A DNA stretch of 64,000 nucleotides from Coleofasciculus sp937127375 (GTDB lineage Bacteria > Cyanobacteriota > Cyanobacteriia > Cyanobacteriales > Coleofasciculaceae). Positions 18,275 to 26,366 of this stretch are shown here, piece after piece. The stretch's first letter is position 1. Each line of letters opens with the position of its first letter. The notes beneath the pieces are model-generated. The model searched no databases and was not told where the DNA came from. It worked only from the letters and a program-made list of their open reading frames with translations. Location of the stretch: the NCBI GenBank assembly GCA_040218875.1, contig JAVJQP010000017.1; one strand, given 5' to 3'. The position numbers were made by a program, and so were the translations under genes.

Positions 18275-18312
18275 AGTCACCATCAAAAGGAGGATCAGAC
18301 CCCATTGAGTAA

Positions 18313-18376
18313 AGGGCGACCCGACCCGATTGAGTGGGCGGGTGTTGTTAATTGATGTAAGCGGGTCGCCCCTACA
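18313..18376. repeat. GGGCGACCCG/CGGGTCGCCC palindromic element
   Basis: The ends GGGCGACCCG and CGGGTCGCCCCTACA are inverted repeats. It is one of three members in this window (also 55337-55400 and 56534-56594). This family is distinct from the GGGCGGGTTT family but has the same terminal CCCCTACA. Confidence 0.85.
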
Positions 18377-18779
18377 GGTTGTTAATTGATGTCCTATCGA
18401 ATCAGGTTGATTGCACACAGAGGTAATCACCTCATAATGAGAGTTACAGCCATGTTTCGTGAGGTTGTTTAACCCGATTTGATGTCAGATTTAAATTTCA
18501 GGTGGGCAGTATTCAATTGACTATGTTAACCTGTTGATTTTGATGCTAGTTTAGAGTATTGAGCGCCTGTAAATCCGGCAACGTCCGAAGATATTGAGAA
18601 AAGATATTGAGAAAAATTCTATTTTGGCAGCAGCCTGTTGAATTATACCAGAATTTTGTGGACTAGACGACCCCCACGTTTCATTGGCGAAATGAAAATA
18701 AAAGTTAACCGTCATCCGGATTGTGCCGTTTCCCTAATGAAGACAAAAGGAAAGCCAAACTTGTAAGGTTGAAGCAGTC
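18377..18779. other. intergenic region without recognised features
   Basis: About 400 bp lie between the palindromic element and the zinc-ribbon gene. A duplicated phrase GTTGTTAATTGATGT flanks the right end of the element (18346 and 18377). A short duplicated AAGATATTGAGAAAA occurs near 18595. I see no coding sequence or RNA gene. Confidence 0.5.
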
Positions 18780-19103
18780 ATGACAATGAAGAATGGTCAA
18801 TGCCACTCCTGTGGATCTTATCAGATCAGAAGTAACAAAAACCGAAAATTTCCCGCACTGAATACGATGACGCTAGGATTAGGAAACTCCAGCGCTCGTT
18901 ATGCTTCACTGGATACCTATGTTTGTGTCAATTGTGGCTATGTTGAAAGCTACGTGGCTTCGGCGGACGATCTAAACTACATTCAAGAGAACTGGGCAAA
19001 AGTTGAAGCGCCGTGTGAGAATGGAAAGCGATCGCCCAAAAAAGTTGAATCGCTTCCTTCTAGAGCGCACGAGGAGTTCAAGCGCCGAGCCATGCACGGT
19101 TAA
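18780..19103 (+). CDS. small zinc-ribbon protein
   Basis: This 107-residue protein has two widely spaced CxxC pairs, CHSCGS near residue 8 and CVNCGY near residue 49. This is the pattern of a treble-clef or ribbon zinc site. The segment between them is basic and then hydrophobic, and the C-terminus is charged (EEFKRRAMHG). I do not recognise a named family. Start could be ATG 18780 or ATG 18786. It is convergent with ruvB, whose stop lies 28 bp away. A nucleic-acid or protein binding role is possible. Confidence 0.65.
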   Translation: MTMKNGQCHSCGSYQIRSNKNRKFPALNTMTLGLGNSSARYASLDTYVCVNCGYVESYVASADDLNYIQENWAKVEAPCENGKRSPKKVESLPSRAHEEFKRRAMHG

Positions 19104-19130
19104 TCCTGTAGATGGCATAATTTGAGGATA

Positions 19131-20225
19131 TCATTCTTGCCAATACCCTAGATGCTTACGAGCCGCGTCTGTAGCAACCCGCCCGCGAGGGGTTCGATGT
19201 AAGTAACCAATCTGTAATAAATACGGTTCATACACTTCCTCAATGGTTTGAGCATCTTCTCCAGTGGCGGCGGCTACGGCTTCTAAACCCACGGGTCCTC
19301 CCTGGAATTGTTCAATCATCACACTTAACACTAGCCGATCCGTCCAATCCAAACCCGCCGGATCAACATTAAAGACTTCCAAGGCTTCGGCGGCGACGTC
19401 TGGGTTAATCACACCCATCTTTTTCACCTGAGCATAATCCCGCACTCGCCTCAGTAAACGATTGGCGATGCGGGGAGTTCCCCGCGAACGACGGGCAATT
19501 TCTATCGCCCCTTCTTCGCTCATCGGCGTTTGTAATAATTGGGCGGTGCGTTGCACAATTAGACTCAATTCCTCGGGTTCGTAGAATCGTAAGCGCTGGA
19601 TCAACCCGAAGCGATCGCGTAACGGGGAGGTGAGTGATCCTACCCGTGTCGTCGCGCCCACCAGGGTAAACTGAGGTAAAGGAATACTCCGAGTTCGCGC
19701 TGATTGCCCTTTGCCAATCGTAATATCTAACCGATAATCCTCCATCGCCGGATACAACAGTTCCTCACTCATACGTGTGAGGCGATGAATTTCATCGATA
19801 AACAAAATATCCCCCGGTTTCAGATTCACTAAAATCCCCACAATATCCCGAGGTCGTTCCAAAGCCGGAGCCGCTGTAATTTTACAATTCGTCCCCATCT
19901 CCGTCGCCAAAATTAGCGACATCGTGGTTTTCCCCAATCCTGGCGGTCCATACAAGAGCAAATGATCTAAAGCCTCATTTCGCGCCTTCGCCGCCGCGAT
20001 CGCGATTTCTAAAACATCTTTGAGTTCTTTTTGCCCAATATAGTCGGCTAACCGATGGGGACGAATCCCTTCCTCTTGGTTCTCCGTTTCCTCGGCTGTC
20101 GCTGTCGCCAGTAACAAGTCTGTTTCCAGATCCTGCTGACGTTTCTTACGGCGACCCTTTTTTTTCTGACGGGATTGGGGTTGTGGGTCGGGTTCTTGAG
20201 ATTGTCGAAAGGAGGTTATAGCCAT
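19131..20225 (-). CDS. ruvB: Holliday junction branch migration helicase RuvB
   Basis: This 364-residue protein is RuvB, the ring ATPase that, with RuvA, drives branch migration of Holliday junctions. Visible are Walker A GPPGLGKTT (93-101), Walker B FIDEIHRL (142-149), sensor 1 LVGATTR (188-194), arginine finger R203 in PLRDRFG, and the winged-helix DNA-binding end (LHRTPRGRVAT). The first 50 residues are an extra basic tail (RQKKKGRRKKRQQ), as is common in cyanobacterial RuvB proteins. No ruvA or ruvC is adjacent. The gene is divergent from hisF, with about 105 bp between starts. Confidence 0.97.
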   Translation of the reverse strand: MAITSFRQSQEPDPQPQSRQKKKGRRKKRQQDLETDLLLATATAEETENQEEGIRPHRLADYIGQKELKDVLEIAIAAAKARNEALDHLLLYGPPGLGKTTMSLILATEMGTNCKITAAPALERPRDIVGILVNLKPGDILFIDEIHRLTRMSEELLYPAMEDYRLDITIGKGQSARTRSIPLPQFTLVGATTRVGSLTSPLRDRFGLIQRLRFYEPEELSLIVQRTAQLLQTPMSEEGAIEIARRSRGTPRIANRLLRRVRDYAQVKKMGVINPDVAAEALEVFNVDPAGLDWTDRLVLSVMIEQFQGGPVGLEAVAAATGEDAQTIEEVYEPYLLQIGYLHRTPRGRVATDAARKHLGYWQE

Positions 20226-20331
20226 GATTTCAGCCTATCATTTCGTCGGCGACCAAGACACTCAGGCGCAAAAGGTTTAGATTAGTTAAGGAACTCAGTA
20301 TTCTCCCATCACACAGCGTAAGACATCTGAC

Positions 20332-21102
20332 ATGCTAGCTAAACGAATCTTACCGTGCCTGGATGTAAAGGCGGGGCGGGTAGTCAAGGGTATCAACTTT
20401 GTAAATTTGCAAGATGCGGGTGATCCGGTGGAATTGGCACAAGCTTACAATCAAGCCGGTGCCGATGAACTGGTGTTTTTGGATATCACTGCCACTCATG
20501 AAGACCGGGATATTATTATCGATGTTGTCTACCGTACCGCAGAACAGGTGTTTATTCCCTTAACCGTTGGCGGCGGTATCCAATCCTTAGAGACTGTTAA
20601 GTTATTGTTAAGGGCGGGTGCCGATAAAGTCAGTATTAATTCGGCGGCTGTCCGTAATCCAGATTTTATCAATCAAGCCAGCGATCGCTTTGGCAATCAA
20701 TGTATTGTGGTGGCGATAGATGCCCGTCGCCGTGTAGATCCCAGCCATCCGGGTTGGGATGTTTTCGTGCGCGGCGGACGAGAAAATACCGGACTGGATG
20801 CGATCGCCTGGGCAAAAGAAGTCGAACGACGCGGTGCGGGAGAATTACTGGTGACCAGTATGGATGCGGATGGAACTCAAGCTGGGTATGACTTAGAGCT
20901 AACCCGCACCATTGCCGACCAGGTGGAAATTCCGGTGATTGCCTCAGGGGGTGCGGGAACCTGTGATCACATTTATCAAGCCCTGAGTGAGGGGAAAGCC
21001 GAAGCCGCCCTCTTAGCCTCTCTACTGCATTACGGGCAACTTAGCGTATCGGAAATTAAGCACTATTTGCAGGATCATCAGGTTCCCGTCCGGATGTCAT
21101 GA
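20332..21102 (+). CDS. hisF: imidazole glycerol phosphate synthase subunit HisF
   Basis: This 256-residue (beta/alpha)8 barrel is the cyclase subunit of imidazole glycerol phosphate synthase, step six of histidine synthesis. It uses ammonia from the HisH subunit. The two catalytic aspartates are D11 in LPCLDVKAGRVVKG and D130 in VVAIDARR. Phosphate-binding loops are visible as TVGGGIQ (78-84) and PVIASGGAG. The length is that of the family. hisIE is in the same window (50372) but not in the same operon, which is usual for cyanobacteria. Confidence 0.97.
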   Translation: MLAKRILPCLDVKAGRVVKGINFVNLQDAGDPVELAQAYNQAGADELVFLDITATHEDRDIIIDVVYRTAEQVFIPLTVGGGIQSLETVKLLLRAGADKVSINSAAVRNPDFINQASDRFGNQCIVVAIDARRRVDPSHPGWDVFVRGGRENTGLDAIAWAKEVERRGAGELLVTSMDADGTQAGYDLELTRTIADQVEIPVIASGGAGTCDHIYQALSEGKAEAALLASLLHYGQLSVSEIKHYLQDHQVPVRMS

Positions 21103-21220
21103 GGGTTCTCAAATCCTTGCCGAGCTGCCGTAAACTTTTGTGACTAATATCACACAATTGGATCGTTTGCAGCTACATAGACCACTGCTAGAATAGACTA
21201 GATGTTACATTTCTTAAATT

Positions 21221-21430
21221 ATGTTGATTGCTATTTTAATATTCGATATTGCTCTAGTTGCTTGGTCACTGCACTTAATGCAACAGGCGTTTGACACACG
21301 AGAGTTTTCTTTTATGCTGGCTGGCACTTTAGTGGCGATGTCTGCGGCTGCCATGTTAGTCGTGTATTTCTTGATGGACAGCTATTTGGGCTACTTGAGT
21401 CGGATTGCGGCGGTTTCGGGTTCGTTTTAG
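21221..21430 (+). CDS. small protein with two membrane helices
   Basis: This 69-residue protein has two predicted membrane helices: residues 1-20 (MLIAILIFDIALVAWSLHLM) and about 32-52 (FMLAGTLVAMSAAAMLVVYFL). A short polar loop (QQAFDTREFS) joins them. It lies between hisF and a tRNA gene. No family was recognised. The coding composition looks genuine, but the ribosome binding site is weak. Confidence 0.6.
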   Translation: MLIAILIFDIALVAWSLHLMQQAFDTREFSFMLAGTLVAMSAAAMLVVYFLMDSYLGYLSRIAAVSGSF

Positions 21431-21529
21431 TCAGGCTTGGGTTTTATAACTCAATAATTTCTCACCAGGCAATAATTTAATCAGACTTGACGAAAGGACA
21501 GAATCAAGGCATGATGGAAGATGCTGCAC

Positions 21530-21602
21530 GGGGCTATAGCTCAGCTGGTAGAGCACCTCAATGGCATTGAGGGGGTCAGCGGTTCGAGTCCGCTTAGCTC
21601 CA
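21530..21602 (+). tRNA. tRNA-Ala (anticodon GGC)
   Basis: A full cloverleaf can be drawn. The acceptor stem is GGGGCTA with TAGCTCC (one G-T pair), the D arm is GCTCAGCTGGTAGAGC, and the anticodon stem CCTCA/TGAGG encloses the loop ATGGCAT with anticodon GGC. The T arm is CAGCGGTTCGAGTCCGCT-like. The discriminator base is A at 21602. The terminal CCA is not encoded. Confidence 0.95.
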
Positions 21603-21905
21603 TTAACACAGAATTAAGAGTTGCTGAATAACTCTTATGGTGATAACTCTTATGGTGAGGTTAGGAAATTCTTCACAGGGAAGAGGGAACAGTTTTCATA
21701 AATTCAAAAACGGCATTCATTTTTATCGTATCAAGGCTTATTCTGGGTATTTTATAAACCTTTAATTGTTCTGGAAACCCTTATTTTTAAGGGTTTTGCG
21801 AGTTTTCCAGCCAGCCCAATTTTGGGTGTTGGTGACGCGATCGCCGGACGACTCATCATGAGTACAATACAATTGATGTGATCATTGAAAGTCAACCCAA
21901 CAGCT
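21603..21905. other. intergenic region with a hairpin and a 15-bp direct duplication
   Basis: Just after the tRNA, AAGAGTT and AACTCTT pair around GCTGAAT (21614-21634), which could be a transcript end although no long T run follows. ATAACTCTTATGGTG then occurs twice in a row. The centre of the hairpin shares TTGCTGAATAA with the inverted repeats flanking udp. No gene is recognised in the rest. Confidence 0.5.
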
Positions 21906-22127
21906 ATGAATGCGACTGAACAAGCTCCTCTAGACGAACAAACCTTGAGCCGATGCTGTTTGGCACCACTATTTGCTGACATCATGTGTAAGGGTCAGAT
22001 CAGTTTGTCTGACTGGCGTGAATTGATAACAGCGCCTTGGGATAATTCTTTCACAAGTAATGATGAAGCTATCTTAATGCGCCTGATCTATGGGGTGCAT
22101 CGTGGACTCGTGAAAGTTGTTGAATGA
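21906..22127 (+). CDS. small conserved-looking protein of unknown function
   Basis: This 73-residue protein (from ATG 21906; a TTG start at 21885 would add seven residues) has no recognised domain. It is helical, with two Cys pairs of residues (SRCCLAPLF, ADIMCKG), and ends GVHRGLVKVVE. The layout SLSDWRELITAPWD followed by DEAILMRLIYGVHRG looks like a compact globular domain. It stands alone between the tRNA gene and nblB. No function is suggested. Confidence 0.55.
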   Translation: MNATEQAPLDEQTLSRCCLAPLFADIMCKGQISLSDWRELITAPWDNSFTSNDEAILMRLIYGVHRGLVKVVE

Positions 22128-22217
22128 TGAACCCCGAAGTATGACGAATGACGTAGCTTGCTTCTCAAGGGAGCGAGTATGACGATCTCCACCTTTAACT
22201 TTAATTGTGTCCACCTA

Positions 22218-22874
22218 TCATAAATTTCGTTTGGCTTCCTGAGCCACTTGCTCAACCGAGTCATTGGCTAACGCTTCTAAGGCGGATCGAGCCTCTGAAG
22301 TATCGAAGGGCTTGAGCGCCTGGGCGACTCGGTAACGCACTTGCCAGTCAGAGTCGGTGGCAAAGGGAACTAATAATGGCACAGCACGGGGATCACCCAG
22401 TTCTCCTAATGAACTAATCGCGGCGGTTTGAATCAAGCTGGTTTCGGAGGAGAGTGCTTCTTCTAAGAGGGGAAAAGCACGGGAGTCGCCTAGTTCGCCT
22501 AATGCGGCAACAATACTAAACTGTAATAACCATTCCGATGATTGGTGGTATAACTGTTTCATCTCCTCAAACGCCTCGGTCATCTTCAGGGCACCCAAAG
22601 CGTCAGCGGCGGCGGCTTGGACATCGGGTTCTGAGTCGTTCAAGAGGCGATCGCGCAACAGGGTTAAGGTGCGTGATAAATCCTGATCCCCAAGGGTATC
22701 AAGCTGGCTAACAGCGGCGTACCGAACCCGAGCATTGGCGTCAGTCACAATCGGCTGGATTAATTCATAAGCTACCGATGGTTCTAGCTGGCGTAGTAGA
22801 TTTACCCCACTCAGGCGGTTGCCAAAGTCCTCGGAACTCAGCAACTGTTGAACAGACTCACGAGAAACAGTCAT
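22218..22874 (-). CDS. nblB: HEAT-repeat protein, NblB-like phycobilisome degradation factor
   Basis: This 218-residue protein consists of about six HEAT/PBS-lyase-type repeats (NARVRYAAVSQLDTLGD, PDVQAAAADALGALK, TSLIQTAAISSLGELGDPRA, SDWQVRYRVAQALK). Its length and order fit cyanobacterial NblB, which is needed for phycobilisome breakdown during nutrient stress and is related to bilin lyases of the CpcE/F type. I name it from overall similarity and length; another HEAT-type bilin lyase cannot be excluded. It is followed, after 60 bp on the same strand, by no partner; the CBS protein lies upstream. Confidence 0.72.
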   Translation of the reverse strand: MTVSRESVQQLLSSEDFGNRLSGVNLLRQLEPSVAYELIQPIVTDANARVRYAAVSQLDTLGDQDLSRTLTLLRDRLLNDSEPDVQAAAADALGALKMTEAFEEMKQLYHQSSEWLLQFSIVAALGELGDSRAFPLLEEALSSETSLIQTAAISSLGELGDPRAVPLLVPFATDSDWQVRYRVAQALKPFDTSEARSALEALANDSVEQVAQEAKRNL

Positions 22875-22934
22875 TGTAACGTATTAAGTAATCAGTAATC
22901 GGACAAAATTAAAATTGACGGTGGGTTGATTAGA

Positions 22935-23438
22935 TTATGACTCTTCGAGTTCAGCAATCATTGCCCGTACAATATCTCCCGCCGTGAGGACACCAATCAC
23001 TTTTCCTTGGTTGTCAGTCACCGCTAAACGGCGTAGGGATTTGTCCTGCATCAGTTTCGCGGCTTTGCGTAAGGGTTGATCGGGCTTGACAACTACGGGT
23101 GCGTGGGTCATAACTTCGCCAACGGTTTGCCCTAGAGCCTTGTGTAGTTCTTCTTCATACCGGGCTGGGTTTTCTAGATAAATCACACTGTCTAGAAATA
23201 CGATGTAAACTGGGGGTTCGACTCCTGTCTGTTGCCACAACAAATCTGTTTCTGAAATAATGCCCACCAATTTGCCGGCATCATTGACCACCAGCAAACC
23301 ACTGATACGGCGTTCGGCAAGAATTTTCATCGCCTCTCTGATGGGCGTTTGGGGAGTAACCGCGATCGGGTCACGGCTCATGACTTCGGCAACGGTTTTG
23401 GGCATACTCAGGCTTGGTGTTTTTTCGGATTTACTCAT
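22935..23438 (-). CDS. protein with a pair of CBS domains
   Basis: This 167-residue protein is made of two CBS domains (about 15-75 and 108-163) and little else. The first reads AEVMSRDPIAVTPQTPIREA to GIISETDLLW and the second GEVMTHAPVVVKPDQPLRKA to GVLTAGDIVRAM. Such Bateman modules bind adenine nucleotides and switch other proteins. The linker (YEEELHKALGQTVGE) is the usual one for stand-alone members. The gene is on the same strand as nblB, about 60 bp before it, so they could share a transcript. No enzyme domain is attached. Confidence 0.9.
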   Translation of the reverse strand: MSKSEKTPSLSMPKTVAEVMSRDPIAVTPQTPIREAMKILAERRISGLLVVNDAGKLVGIISETDLLWQQTGVEPPVYIVFLDSVIYLENPARYEEELHKALGQTVGEVMTHAPVVVKPDQPLRKAAKLMQDKSLRRLAVTDNQGKVIGVLTAGDIVRAMIAELEES

Positions 23439-23589
23439 CCTATTGTAGGGGTAGAGGGAATGAGGGGGATCAATTTCTCTTGAATGGGGAGCTTTTAAGC
23501 GGGAATAGGGAACAGGACAAGGGATTGAGGATTTTTACAATTCTTAACTCCGCCCGACAGAATTTATAGTCAGGTACTTAGTGATAGGG

Positions 23590-23964
23590 ATGAAATTTCA
23601 CTTGCATAGGGCTTGGGTTACCATTGCGGCTACGAATATCGAGCCACTGGTTGAATTTTATAGTCAATTACTGGCTGAATCTCCCCATTGCCATAGTCCC
23701 AATACCTATGCTGAGTTTCAGCTACCTGGATTGCGACTCGGATTATTTAAGCCCAGGGATAATCATCGACAGGAATTTGAGCAGTCTGAGCAAAGTGGGT
23801 TGAGTTTGTGTTTAGACGTTGATGACTTAGACGCCGCGATCGCACAGTTGAGTAACATGGGATATCCGCCACCGGGCGAAATCATCGTCGCGTCCCATGG
23901 GCGGGAAATCTACGCTTACGACCCCAACGGCAATCGTTTAATTTTACACCAGCCGCCGTCTTAA
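23590..23964 (+). CDS. VOC (glyoxalase/bleomycin-resistance) family protein
   Basis: This 124-residue protein is a single vicinal-oxygen-chelate domain. The two beta-alpha-beta-beta-beta halves are visible: HRAWVTIAATNIEPLVEFYS to LRLGLFKPR, then SLCLDVDDLDAAIAQL to GREIYAYDPNGNRLILHQP. ATG 23590 is chosen over GTG 23581. The usual metal ligands are not obviously conserved (the first His is missing from its normal place), so the substrate and catalytic activity are uncertain. It overlaps the stop of the convergent membrane-protein gene by four bases. Confidence 0.8.
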   Translation: MKFHLHRAWVTIAATNIEPLVEFYSQLLAESPHCHSPNTYAEFQLPGLRLGLFKPRDNHRQEFEQSEQSGLSLCLDVDDLDAAIAQLSNMGYPPPGEIIVASHGREIYAYDPNGNRLILHQPPS

Positions 23965-24281
23965 CTAATCGCTACGTCATAAGCAACATTGGCAAAGGCA
24001 TAGACGCTATAGAGAAGCAAGACAGTAATCGCGACAACCATAACCAAACGGGGACGTGGTGACGGGACAAATGCTTCCCTAACCCACATGGATGCGGCTG
24101 CACCAATCGCAAAGCTAGAACTGAGGACAAGGTATTGCCAGTCCGGTTGAAAGACCCAATTTAAGCCCAAAGCCAGGGTTAACAATACCATCAAATGTTC
24201 GATAGACTCCGGTGGATTTTGCTGCGTGGAAAGCACCAAGGTGCGCCAACAGAATTGTAAATGTCTCGTGAAAAAACTCAT
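23961..24281 (-). CDS. membrane protein of unknown function, three helices
   Basis: This 106-residue protein has three hydrophobic segments: about 30-45 (LMVLLTLALGLNWVF), 50-66 (YLVLSSSFAIGAAASMW) and 80-100 (LVMVVAITVLLLYSVYAF). The N-terminus is basic. No family is recognised. It lies 35 bp downstream of the phosphoribosyltransferase gene on the same strand, so the two are probably co-transcribed. It ends inside the last codons of the convergent VOC gene. Confidence 0.65.
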   Translation of the reverse strand: MSFFTRHLQFCWRTLVLSTQQNPPESIEHLMVLLTLALGLNWVFQPDWQYLVLSSSFAIGAAASMWVREAFVPSPRPRLVMVVAITVLLLYSVYAFANVAYDVAIS

Positions 24282-24315
24282 TAGCTAGAACTATTGATTA
24301 AGAGAAGGAATTGGG

Positions 24316-25002
24316 CTACTGTTGGTAAGGAAGATGATTGTACTCTTGCAAATAAGCCAGTGCCTCATCCGTGTTGACCTGAGGAAATTCCTCATAGAAA
24401 CGGCTGACACTGAGAAAATTATCCGGTGTTTCCAGGATAACCAAGCGATCGCAAAAACGACCGAGCCTCTTGATCAGTCCGCCTGGTGCGACGGGTGTAC
24501 AAATCCAGATCTGGTGAGGATGATACTCTTTCAACGTTTGAGTCGCCGCGATTATGGTCATCCCCGTAGCAATTCCATCATCAACCAAAATGGCTAATTT
24601 TCCTTGGGGGTTAACCTGAGGACAACCTGGGGCAAATTCAGCAAGTTGAGCTTGAGCTTTATCTTGAGCATGACGCAGGGCGGTTTGTCGCAGGGTCTCC
24701 TTCAGTCGTCCCCATAATCGTTGTTGCGCCCACAAAACTTGTCCGTCTGAGGTGACAGCACCAATGGCTAATTCCGGATTTTGGGGCGTGGTAATTTTTT
24801 TAGCCACCACGATATCCAGAGGAGAATTTAACTGACGAGCAATTGGTACGGCGACAGGAATACCGCCACGGGGAAGTGCATACACCATTGGTGATACAGT
24901 CTCACCCGTCGTCATTTCCAGTGCAGCAATCTGGGTAAGCAGCGCTTGAGCTAGCTCCTCACCGGCATGAGTGCGATCGCTAAATAGCGGAGCCGATGGC
25001 AT
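24316..25002 (-). CDS. type I phosphoribosyltransferase-domain protein
   Basis: This 228-residue protein has the PRPP-binding loop of type I phosphoribosyltransferases, LAILVDDGIATGMTIIAA, at about residues 134-151. The N-terminal half holds YALPRGGIPVAVPIA and VVAKKITTP, typical of the predicted phosphoribosyltransferases often found near erythromycin-esterase or dienelactone hydrolase genes. Its nucleobase or sugar acceptor cannot be predicted. It is probably the first gene of a two-gene operon with the small membrane protein. Confidence 0.85.
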   Translation of the reverse strand: MPSAPLFSDRTHAGEELAQALLTQIAALEMTTGETVSPMVYALPRGGIPVAVPIARQLNSPLDIVVAKKITTPQNPELAIGAVTSDGQVLWAQQRLWGRLKETLRQTALRHAQDKAQAQLAEFAPGCPQVNPQGKLAILVDDGIATGMTIIAATQTLKEYHPHQIWICTPVAPGGLIKRLGRFCDRLVILETPDNFLSVSRFYEEFPQVNTDEALAYLQEYNHLPYQQ

Positions 25003-25194
25003 AGGTTCCTCCAGCTTTTAACGGGGCTGCCCTAATCATGCCTGATTTTGGTCATGGTTTCAGGTCAATCCCTTCTGATTCTTAACATAAGGTCATACGT
25101 CACCACTTATCCTTGGCTCTATGGATAAAAGGATCGTTAACTCATCCACCTACGGTGCTAATTTTATAATGGGAGTCCTACTTCGTCATTCTCT

Positions 25195-25881
25195 TTCCAT
25201 GAACACCGTTTTAAGATTCCGCCGGGTAGCCATTGGCAGAATGTGCGAGAGGTGCCGACGAATGTGGGACGAGCGCTCAAGAATGCCCTCTACGCGATTC
25301 AGTCTGCCAACTATGACCATCTCTGGGGTGTGTTTGGGGATACGGAATGGACAAACAAAGACCGTTTACCCGATGCCCTCCTGAAAGATTTGCTTGAGCA
25401 TTTTTCTCAATTGTCTCTGCGTCCGAGTCGCATTGAAAGCGATATTTTGGGGGATGCTTACGAGTACCTGATTAAGAATTTTGCGGATACCACCAAGAAG
25501 AAAGCTGGAGAATTTTACACCCCGCGTAGTGTAGTACGGCTGATGGTGGCGATGTTAGACCCCCAGGAAGGGGAAACGGTATATGACCCCGCTTGCGGGA
25601 CAGGAGGAATGCTGTTGGCGGTGATTGATTATATTAAACGTAAGGAAGGAGATCCGCGATCGCTCTTCGGAAAACTCTATGGTCAAGAGAAGAATATTAC
25701 CACCGCAGCCACCGCAAAGATGAATCTGCTGCTACATGGCATCGAAGACTTTACCATTGAGCAGGGCGATACTTTACGCGACCCTAAGTTCACCGATGCG
25801 GGGACAGGAAAACTAGCGACCTTTGATTTAGTTATTGCTAATCCCCCCTTTTCCTTAGAAAGATGGAGTCGTAGAGGGTAA
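25195..25881 (+). pseudogene. truncated type I restriction-modification methyltransferase (HsdM), copy 1
   Basis: The frame from about 25195 encodes the middle of an HsdM N6-adenine methyltransferase. It contains IPPGSHWQNVREVP, the GDAYEYLIKNFA segment, AGEFYTPRSVVRLM, motif I DPACGTGGMLLA and motif IV LVIANPPFS. Right after motif IV, near 25862, it breaks off into a short meaningless end (LERWSRRG). No start codon or N-terminal helical domain is left, and the C-terminal third is missing. The break falls where a kinase-like gene on the other strand is also cut, so two damaged genes were joined tail to tail. Confidence 0.85.
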
Positions 25882-26212
25882 TTCCCTGCAATCGCTTTAA
25901 GACTAACGCCCCATCTTGGGCATACAGACACTCGGAAAAGGCGGGATGAGAGCCTAAGCGACGGTAAACCTCTACTTCTTCTTCAAAGCCAGGTCGTCCA
26001 GGGGCATAGATTTTAACTACGAAGTCGGGATGGTCTTGGTGATACACTACGGCAGCGTAGTTTCCTGTTCCCAAAAGTTGCCAGGGGTTAGGCAGATGAA
26101 CTACCACTACTGGGTCGTGGGGATTGAGGCTTTCTAGATGAAGCTCAGGCAGTAGTTCAGTTTCAAGACTAGAAATCAACTGATTGATAGAGGATGTTTT
26201 TTTCTCGGTCAT
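25838..26212 (-). pseudogene. truncated kinase-like protein (N-lobe only)
   Basis: This 124-residue frame holds the N-lobe of a protein-kinase-like fold: LLGTGNYAAVVYHQ as the glycine loop, PDFVVKIYAPG with the ATP-binding Lys, an EEEVEVYRRLG helix and ALVLKRLQGITLYDS as the hinge. The catalytic loop and DFG region should follow but are missing. The last eight residues come from the antisense of the hsdM fragment, so the break is near 25862. The start codon ATG at 26212 is intact. It is non-functional as a kinase unless the short product has another role. Confidence 0.75.
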
Positions 26213-26291
26213 TTATCTTTGTTTGGAACCCCCTTGAGCTGGGTCAAATTAGGGAAGATAAGATTCTCCTTTTTGCGGACTCGCTCTTTGA

Positions 26292-26339
26292 GCTTAATCT
26301 GAATCAGTCCAAAAGTTCTCGAATTGATTCAGATTAAGC
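26292..26339. repeat. perfect 15-bp inverted repeat ahead of the PAP2 gene
   Basis: GCTTAATCTGAATCA (26292-26306) and TGATTCAGATTAAGC (26325-26339) are exact inverses with an 18-base loop. It lies 28 bp before the PAP2 start codon. It could be an operator or a hairpin in the 5' leader. No T run follows on the plus strand. Confidence 0.75.
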
Positions 26340-26366
26340 CGGGTATAGTTAACTCTAAGTCAAATC

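Noticed and set aside
25121..25384. 87-codon plus-strand frame before the HsdM fragment
   Set aside because: From 25195 on, the HsdM likeness is in another frame, and this one gives no recognisable protein.
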